This document shows positions 57,960-64,000 of a DNA stretch of 64,000 nucleotides, in pieces. Both the position numbers and the translations under genes were made by a program. Location: positions 124,001 to 188,000 of the forward strand of contig JAPDFW010000053.1 in the NCBI GenBank assembly GCA_028826165.1. Direction: 5' to 3'. This stretch comes from Anaeramoeba ignava. Lineage: Eukaryota > Metamonada > Anaeramoebidae. The first letter of the stretch is position 1, and every line of letters begins with the position of its first letter. The notes under the pieces are model-generated. The model saw only the letters and a program-made list of their open reading frames with translations. It did no database searches and was not told the origin of the DNA.

Positions 57960-60659
57960 CTAATTTGATTCTATGTCCTTATTTGTAAAATCCATTAAAG
58001 GACGTCCACTTTCTTGTTGATCAATTAAATCTTTTCCAAAAAAAGCAGCTTTTTCTTGAAATGAATTTTTAAACATTACTTTATCTAAATTTGAATTTTC
58101 TTGAGAAAATTTTGAAAAGGAATTTCGAAGTTTTTTTCTTATTTCTTGATCAAAAACAACAAAAATCCAAAAATCCCAAAAACCTTGAGAAGAAGAAAGT
58201 AAACCTTGTAAAATATTGATAACTTCAATATCGGGAGTTGATGGATTAATTAAATTTCTAATTCTCTATTTAAATTTTTAATTTAATTTTAATTTGAATT
58301 TGATTTAATTTTGATTTAATTTTGATTTTGATTTAATTTTGATTTGATTTTGATTTAAAATTGATTTTAATTTTAATTTAATTTTGATTTAAATTTGATT
58401 TAATTTTGATTTAATTTTGATTTAATTTTAATTTATTTTTGATTTAATTTTGATTTAATTTTGATTTAATTTTAATTTAATTTTGATTTAATTTTGATTT
58501 AAATTTAATTTAATTTTAATTTAATTTTGATTTAATTTTAATTTAATTTTGATTTAAATTTGATTTAATTTTAATTTAAATTTAATTTAAATTTGATTTA
58601 ATTTTGATTTAAATTTGATTTAATTTTAATTTAATTTTAATTTAATTTTGATTTAATTTAGATTTAATTTTGATTTAATTTTAATTTAATTTTGATTTAA
58701 TTTTAATTTAAATTTTTGATTTAATTTTGATTTAATTTTGATTTAATTTTGATTTAAATTTGATTTAAATTTGATTTAATTTTAATTTAATTTTGATTTA
58801 ATTTTGATTTAATTTTGATTTAATTTTAAATTAATTTTGATTTAATTTTGATTTAATTTTGATTTTAATTTTGATTTAATTTTGATTTAATTTTAATTTA
58901 ATTTTGATTTAATTTTGATTTAATTTTGATTTAATTTTAATTTAATTTTGATTTAATTTAAATTTAATTTTGATTTAATTTTGATTTGATTTTGATTTAA
59001 TTTTGATTTGATTTTGATTTAATTTTGATTTAATTTTGATTTAATTTTAATTTAATTTTGATTTTAATTTTGATTTAATTTTGATTTAATTTTAATTTAA
59101 TTTTGATTTAATTTTGATTTAAATTTGATTTAATTTTGATTTAATTTTGATTTAATTTAAAATTAATTTTGATTTAAATTTAATTTAATTTTGATTTAAT
59201 TTTGATTTAATTTTAATTTAATTTTGATTTAATTTTGATTTAATTTTGATTTAATTTTGATTTAATTTTAATTTAATTTTGATTTAATTTTGATTTAATT
59301 TTGATTTAATTTTGATTTGATTTTGATTTAATTTTGATTTAATTTTGATTTAATTTTGATTTAATTTTGATTTAATTTTGATTTGATTTTGATTTAATTT
59401 TGATTTAATTTTGATTTAATTTTGATTTAATTTTGATTTAATTTTAATTTAATTTTGATTAAATTTTGATTTAATTTTGATTTAATTTTGATTTAATTTT
59501 GATTTAAATTTGATTTAAATTTGATTTAATTTTAATTGGATTTTGATTTAATTTTGATTTAATTTTGATTTAATTTTGATTTAATTTTGATTTAATTTTG
59601 ATTTATTTTTGATTTAATTTTGATTTAATTTTGATTTAAATTTGATTTAATTTTGATTTAATTTTGATTTAAATTTGATTTAATTTTGATTTAATTTTGA
59701 TTTAATTTTGATTTAATATTGATTTGATTTTGATTTTCTACTCTTATTGTGGCTGGAATAATAACCAAAATATAAATTAATGGAATAAAACTCATTCTAA
59801 ATTCAATCCAAACTTGATTCATTTGTTTAACTTTTGTTGTTTGATATTTTCTTAAAATATTCTTAATAATTTGCCTTAATCGAATAAGAATGAAAATATA
59901 AAATATCAAACAAACTAACAAATAAAACCAAATAAAAGAATAAAAAACCTAATAAAGAAATAAATTAAATAAAGAAATTAAATAAAGAAATTAAATAAAG
60001 AAATTAAATAAAGAAATTAATAAAGAAATTAAATGGAAAAAGAATGGAAAAAAAAATTTTTTTAGGGGAATAAATTAAAAAAACACGTGGAACATATTAA
60101 TCATCAAATAAAAATTGATAATAAATCAAAATTTAAATTATTTACAGCAACAAAAGCTTTATTTTTAGTCCAACACCTTTTTAATTTTTTTTTAAATTAA
60201 TAAAAGAAATTAAATAAAGAAATTAATTAAAAAAAATTCGAATTACCAATAAGTTGTTGAATCAGTTGGATTTTCAAGAAACAAAGCAGAAACAACAAAA
60301 CCAATCACTGTAATCCACATAAAAACATGAAATTTCTTTTGAATTTTATCAGATCTTTCATCAGTAAATTGCTTAACAACTTTAAGATAAGATAATAAAG
60401 ATATTAAAGCAGACCAAAATTGACAAGTTGTACAAAAACCAGAAATTAATTCAAATTGAATTCTACAAACCGTTTTATGTTTATGTCCTGGTAATAAGAA
60501 TATCACTGATTGTAAAAAATCATAAACTGATAAAATGAATATTAATTTTCGATAAAATATTTTTGTTTCTTTGATTCGAAGATAGATAATAATAATCAAT
60601 AAAGCTCCAATCATTCCTAAACTTGTTCCAATTACAGCAAAAATTTCATCTTTTTTCAT
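57960..60659 (-). CDS. Class-E-like GPCR, copy E
   Basis: Exons 60659-60247, 60176-60146, 59948-59742 and 58265-57960 give 318 residues. Exon 4 has no start codon in frame and was found from the AG|AGAATTAG acceptor and ILQGLLSSSQGFWDFWIF. The loop exon reads W-CWTKNKAFVA; its tryptophan after the cysteine matches Dictyostelium cAR1 (NWCW). TM3 cysteine is in KTVCRIQFELISGF. TM6 reads RMSFIPLIYILVIIPATIR. The stop is TAG. Intron 3 is 1,476 bp of repeat, against 66-97 bp at the same place in copies A, B, C and F. Confidence 0.85.
58266..59741 (-). repeat. GPCR-E intron 3: 11-bp TTTTGATTTAA array
   Basis: About 130 copies of an 11-bp unit, with TTTTAATTTAA as the main variant. The sense strand reads TTAAATCAAAA and has no GT or AG between donor and acceptor. 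Confidence 0.9.
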
Positions 60660-60830
60660 AATTATTTGATCTTAATTTAATTCACAAAAAAAAAATTCAA
60701 AAAAAAAAAATGAAAAATTAAATTTGGAAAAAAATATTTTTTTATTCACTTTTTTTTTTGTTTTTGCTTCAAATCAATTAAAAAAACAATTAATTAATTC
60801 AAAGTAAAAAAAAAAACTGTTTCTTTTTAT

Positions 60831-62774
60831 TTAATCAGAATAACTTGAATTAATTGAATTATTGATTAAAGAAGATTCTAAATTCATTTTTTCTGTATCC
60901 AATAATTGGACTTGATTTTCTGAATTATTTTCATTGATTGTTGAAGAATTAAGAGATAAATGATGAGATTTTTTTGAACAACAATTTCTGATTTTTTTCC
61001 TCATTTCTGGATCAAAAACAATAAAAATCCAAAAATCCCAAAAACCTTGAGAAGTAGAAAGTAAAGCTTGAAGAATATCAACAGTAGGTATTTCAGAATA
61101 TGAAGGATGAATAAAATTTCGAAGTCTCTAAGAAAATCAATTGATTCCAAAATGTTATTTTTTTTTTGGATTTAAAAAAAAAATTTTCATTTCTTTCTTT
61201 AAAAAAAATTTTTTGTTAAATCACTTTAATTGTTGCTGGTATCATAATTATAATATAAATCAATGGGATAAAACTCATTCTGAATTCAATCCACATTTGA
61301 TTAATTTGACTTGGAGTTGTTAAGTTTGATTGATTAATCATAGCGTGAAGAATTTTGCGTAATTTAGAAAATGTTAAAATGTAAAATATTAAGCAAATAA
61401 TCAAATAAAGCCAAATGAAAGAATATTCTGTCTAAAACATTAAATTATTATTTTGATTTATTTATTTATATTTATATTTAGATTTTGATTTATATTTTGA
61501 TTTTGATTTTGATTTATATTTATATTTATATTTAGATTTAGATTTAGATTTAGATTTAGATTTAAATTTATATTTAGATTTTGATTTATATTTATATTAA
61601 TATTTAGATTTATATTTAGATTTATATTTATATTTAGATTTAGATTTATATTTAGATTTAGATTTTGATTTATATTTAGATTTAGATTTTGATTTAATTT
61701 TGATTTAGATTTAGATTTAGATTTTGAATTTATATTTAGATTTATATTTATATTTATATTTATATTTTGATTTAGATTTAGATTTAGATTTATATTTATA
61801 TTTATATTTATATTTAGATTTAGATTTAGATTTAGATTTAGATTTAGATTTAGATTTAGATTTTGATTTATATTTATATTTATATTTATATTTATATTTT
61901 GATTTAGATTTAGATTTAGATTTAGATTTTGATTTAGATTTTGATTTAGATTTAGATTTAGATTTAGATTTATATTTATATTTAGATTTAGATTTATATT
62001 TATATTTATATTTATATTTATATTTAGATTTTGATTTTTGATTTATATTTATATTTATATTTAGATTTAGATTTTGATTTAGATTTAGATTTAGATTTAG
62101 ATTTAGATTTAGATTTAGATTTAGATTTAGATTTAGATTTAGATTTAGATTTAGATTTATATTTATATTTATATTTAGATTTAGATTTAGATTTAGATTT
62201 AGATTTAGATTTAGATTTATATTTAGATTTTGATTTAGATTTAGATTTAGATTTAGATTTACAATAAGAAGAGCTCTTTCAGTTGAAAAACACCTTTTAA
62301 AAAAAAAAGAAAAAATTTTTAAATAATTAATTAAAAAATTTTTAAAATAATTACTTACCAATAAGTCTTTGAATCATCAGGATCATTAAGAAAAGCAGCA
62401 AAAATAACAAAAAAAATAACAGTTATCCACATAAATAAATGAAGAAATTTAGGGATTTTATTTAAAAAATTGACAGGATAAGATTTAACAATTTTCAAAT
62501 AAGATAATAAAGAAATAGAAGCAGACCAAAATTGTGAACTTGTCCCGAATCCAGCAATTAATTCAAATTGAATCCTACAAATAACTTTATTTGAATGGCC
62601 TGGCAAAAAATAACTTATTGATTGAATAAAATCATAAACTGATAAAATAAACACTAATTTTCTATAGAAAAATCTTGTTTCTTTAAAAAATAAATAGACT
62701 AAGATTATTAATAAAGCTCCAGCCATTCCAAAACTTGCTCCAATTATTGTACATACTTCTTCTGAATTAGTCAT
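60831..62774 (-). CDS. Class-E-like GPCR, copy F
   Basis: Exons 62774-62359, 62293-62263, 61431-61225 and 61127-60831 give 316 residues. The first donor is a consensus GTAAGT. The loop exon reads W-CFSTERALLI. TM3 cysteine is in KVICRIQFELIAGF. TM6 ends MIPATIK, with Lys where the other six copies have Arg. Exon 4 lacks an ATG and reads RLRNFIHPS...LLSTSQGFWDFWIFIVFD with a Ser/Asn-rich tail ending NSSYSD. Intron 2 (831 bp) is expanded here, whereas intron 2 is 61-197 bp in copies A-E. Confidence 0.85.
61440..62260 (-). repeat. GPCR-F intron 2: ATTTAG/ATTTAT hexamer array
   Basis: About 800 bp of hexamers; on the sense strand these are AAATCT and AAATAT, so TAGA appears only on the non-transcribed-sense strand. 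Long poly-LD/LY and poly-SK/NL open frames on both strands are artefacts. Confidence 0.9.
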
Positions 62775-63139
62775 TTGAATTTTTTTTTTAAAAGTGAATT
62801 TTTTTTTTTTGATTAAATCTTATTGATTCAAATAGAAAAATAAAAATTTAAATGAAAAATGAAAAATCAAAAATTATCAAAAAAAATTTTTCTCTTTGTA
62901 AATAAATAAATAAATAAATAAAGATTATTCAAAGGAATTTATAAAATGAAAATGAAAGAAGATAAAAATGGATCAAAATATTTTTTCCACTTTTTTTTTT
63001 TAAAATCAAAATAGAAAATTGAAAATTGTTTTTATTTTGAAAATCAATTTAGAAAGTAAAATTGAACAAAAAAAAAAAAGAAAACAAAAATAATTATAAA
63101 AGAAAAAATATTGAAAGAATTTTTTTCATCCAAAAAAAA
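62775..63139. other. Gap between GPCR copies F and G; nothing clear in it
   Basis: AT-rich flank of 365 bp. It holds a short TAAA run (about 62900-62920) and one TTTTTCCACTTTTTTTTT block at about 62983-63000, the core shared with the 34-bp and 162-bp satellites. No coding region or RNA gene is apparent. Confidence 0.6.
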
Positions 63140-63994
63140 TTAATTTGAATCAGAATTTAAATTTAAATCTTGAGAAACTTCAGTGAGATTTTTTCCATCG
63201 CCAATTAAAGATTCATTGATATTATTTTCAGTGAAATTTTGAAAACTTGAAATTTTCTCAAATGATTGATTTTTTTGAGGAATTTTTTTAGTTAATTTTG
63301 TTCTTATTTCTGGATCAAAAATAACAAATATCAAAAAATCCCAAAATCCTTGTGAAATTGAAAGTAATCCTTGAAGAACATCAATAAATGTTATTTCTGA
63401 AGCATTTGGATATGCCAAATTTCTAATTCTCTTTTTTTTTTTTTTTTTTGAATTTAATTTTATATTTTGATTTTGATTTTGATTTTGATTTTGAAATTGA
63501 TTTTGAAATTGAAATTGATTTTGAAATTGAAATTGATTTTGAAATTGATTTTGAAATTGATTTTGATTTTGAAATTGATTTTGATTTTGAAATTGATTTT
63601 GATTTTGAAATTGAAATTGAAATTGAAATTGAAATTGATTTTGAAATTGAAATTGAAATTGAAATTGAAATTGATTTTGATTTTGAAATTGAAATTGATT
63701 TTGAAATTGATTTTGAAATTGATTTTGATTTTGATTTTGAAATTGAAATTGAAATTAAAATTAAAATAAATATCAAAAAAGATATACTCTAAATGATGTT
63801 GGAATAAAAATTATAATATAAATTAAAGGAACAAAACTCATTCTTAATTCAATCCAAAATTTATTAAGTTGACTAATTCTTTTGTTATAATTTCCCTTGA
63901 TATTTTGTTGATAAAACTTTTTTAATCGAATAAATATTAAAATGCAAAATACCAAACAAACCAATAAATAAAACCAATTAAAGGCATAGAGCGG
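63140..63994 (-). CDS. Class-E-like GPCR, copy G, partial (5' exons beyond the window)
   Basis: Exon 3 (63994-63788, 207 nt) and exon 4 (63430-63140) are present; TM1-TM4 and the loop exon lie past position 64000. Exon 3 starts PLYAFNWFYLLVCLVFCIL and contains LRMSFVPLIYIIIFIPTSFR. Exon 4 reads RIRNLAYPN...LLSISQGFWDFLIFVIFDPEIR with a Ser/Asn tail. Exon length and phases match the six complete copies. The 357-bp intron is filled by a GAAATT/GATTTT array. Confidence 0.8.
63440..63775 (-). repeat. GPCR-G intron 3: GAAATT/GATTTT hexamer array
   Basis: About 55 hexamers of two kinds alternate in irregular order. This is the fourth distinct repeat type among the cluster's introns. The sense strand (AATTTC, AAAATC) has no GT or AG. 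Confidence 0.88.
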
Positions 63995-64000
63995 CTAAAA

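Noticed and set aside
61717..62361. A 214-residue frame of NL/SK/YK repeats on the minus strand
   Set aside because: It lies in GPCR-F intron 2. The 31-nt loop exon at 62263-62293 and the TM exons on either side define the real gene.
1..64000. tRNA or rRNA genes, LTR or LINE elements
   Set aside because: I saw no cloverleaf with anticodon arm, no rRNA core motifs, and no reverse transcriptase or integrase motifs in the translated frames.

Overview
The window is nuclear DNA from a very AT-rich free-living protist. Genes have spliceosomal introns (donors mostly GTATTT, GTAAAA or GTAAAT; acceptors AAG, TAG or CAG). TAA, TAG and TGA all serve as stops, so the code looks standard. Proteins are rich in Asn, Lys, Gln and Ile. 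The gene set (SH3/PH/RasGAP giant, BTB-BACK-TLDc protein, RNF213-type giant ATPase, cAMP-receptor-like GPCR cluster) recalls Anaeramoeba-like or amoebozoan genomes. That placement is an inference; no rRNA or organelle marker is present.

Layout: 0-4.2 kb, a three-exon histidine phosphatase. 4.4-12.7 kb (minus), a giant protein alternating SH3 and PH domains and ending in RasGAP. 12.9-18.8 kb (plus), a small discoidin-fold protein, then PRIM2 and HUS1. 19.1-21.4 kb (minus), an ADP-ribosylglycohydrolase interrupted by a coding repeat. 22.8-24.1 kb (plus), a coiled-coil protein. 24.2-28.4 kb (minus), CSTF2 and a coiled-coil protein with a dynein-adaptor CC1-box-like motif. 29.3-32.4 kb (minus), a PAQR receptor. 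32.5-46.2 kb (minus), an RNF213-like AAA ATPase of about 4,550 residues. 47.7-52.1 kb (plus), VPS16 and a BTB-BACK-TLDc protein. 52.2-64.0 kb (minus), a tandem cluster of seven class-E-like GPCR genes, the last cut by the window edge.

Tandem repeats with units of about 5 to 35 bp fill most long introns and several intergenic gaps, and each gap has its own repeat. The intronic arrays almost completely lack GT and AG on the transcribed-sense strand, whichever strand the gene is on. The gap between RNF213 and VPS16 is a satellite of about 162 bp.

Several long genes need a change of reading frame to be read through: RasGAP once, RNF213 twice, CSTF2 twice, the coiled-coil gene once, and the glycohydrolase repeat several times. 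No GT-AG intron can explain these. They are consensus errors, true lesions or recoding; the sequence alone cannot decide.

The genes do not form one pathway. Themes are signalling (GPCRs, PAQR, RasGAP), DNA replication and checkpoint (PRIM2, HUS1), mRNA 3'-end processing (CSTF2), endolysosomal tethering (VPS16), dynein transport (CC1-box protein) and giant-ATPase ubiquitin biology (RNF213). The strongest novelty candidates are the splice-silent intronic satellites, the invariant 31-nt GPCR exon encoding a hypervariable extracellular loop, and the SH3/PH/RasGAP architecture.
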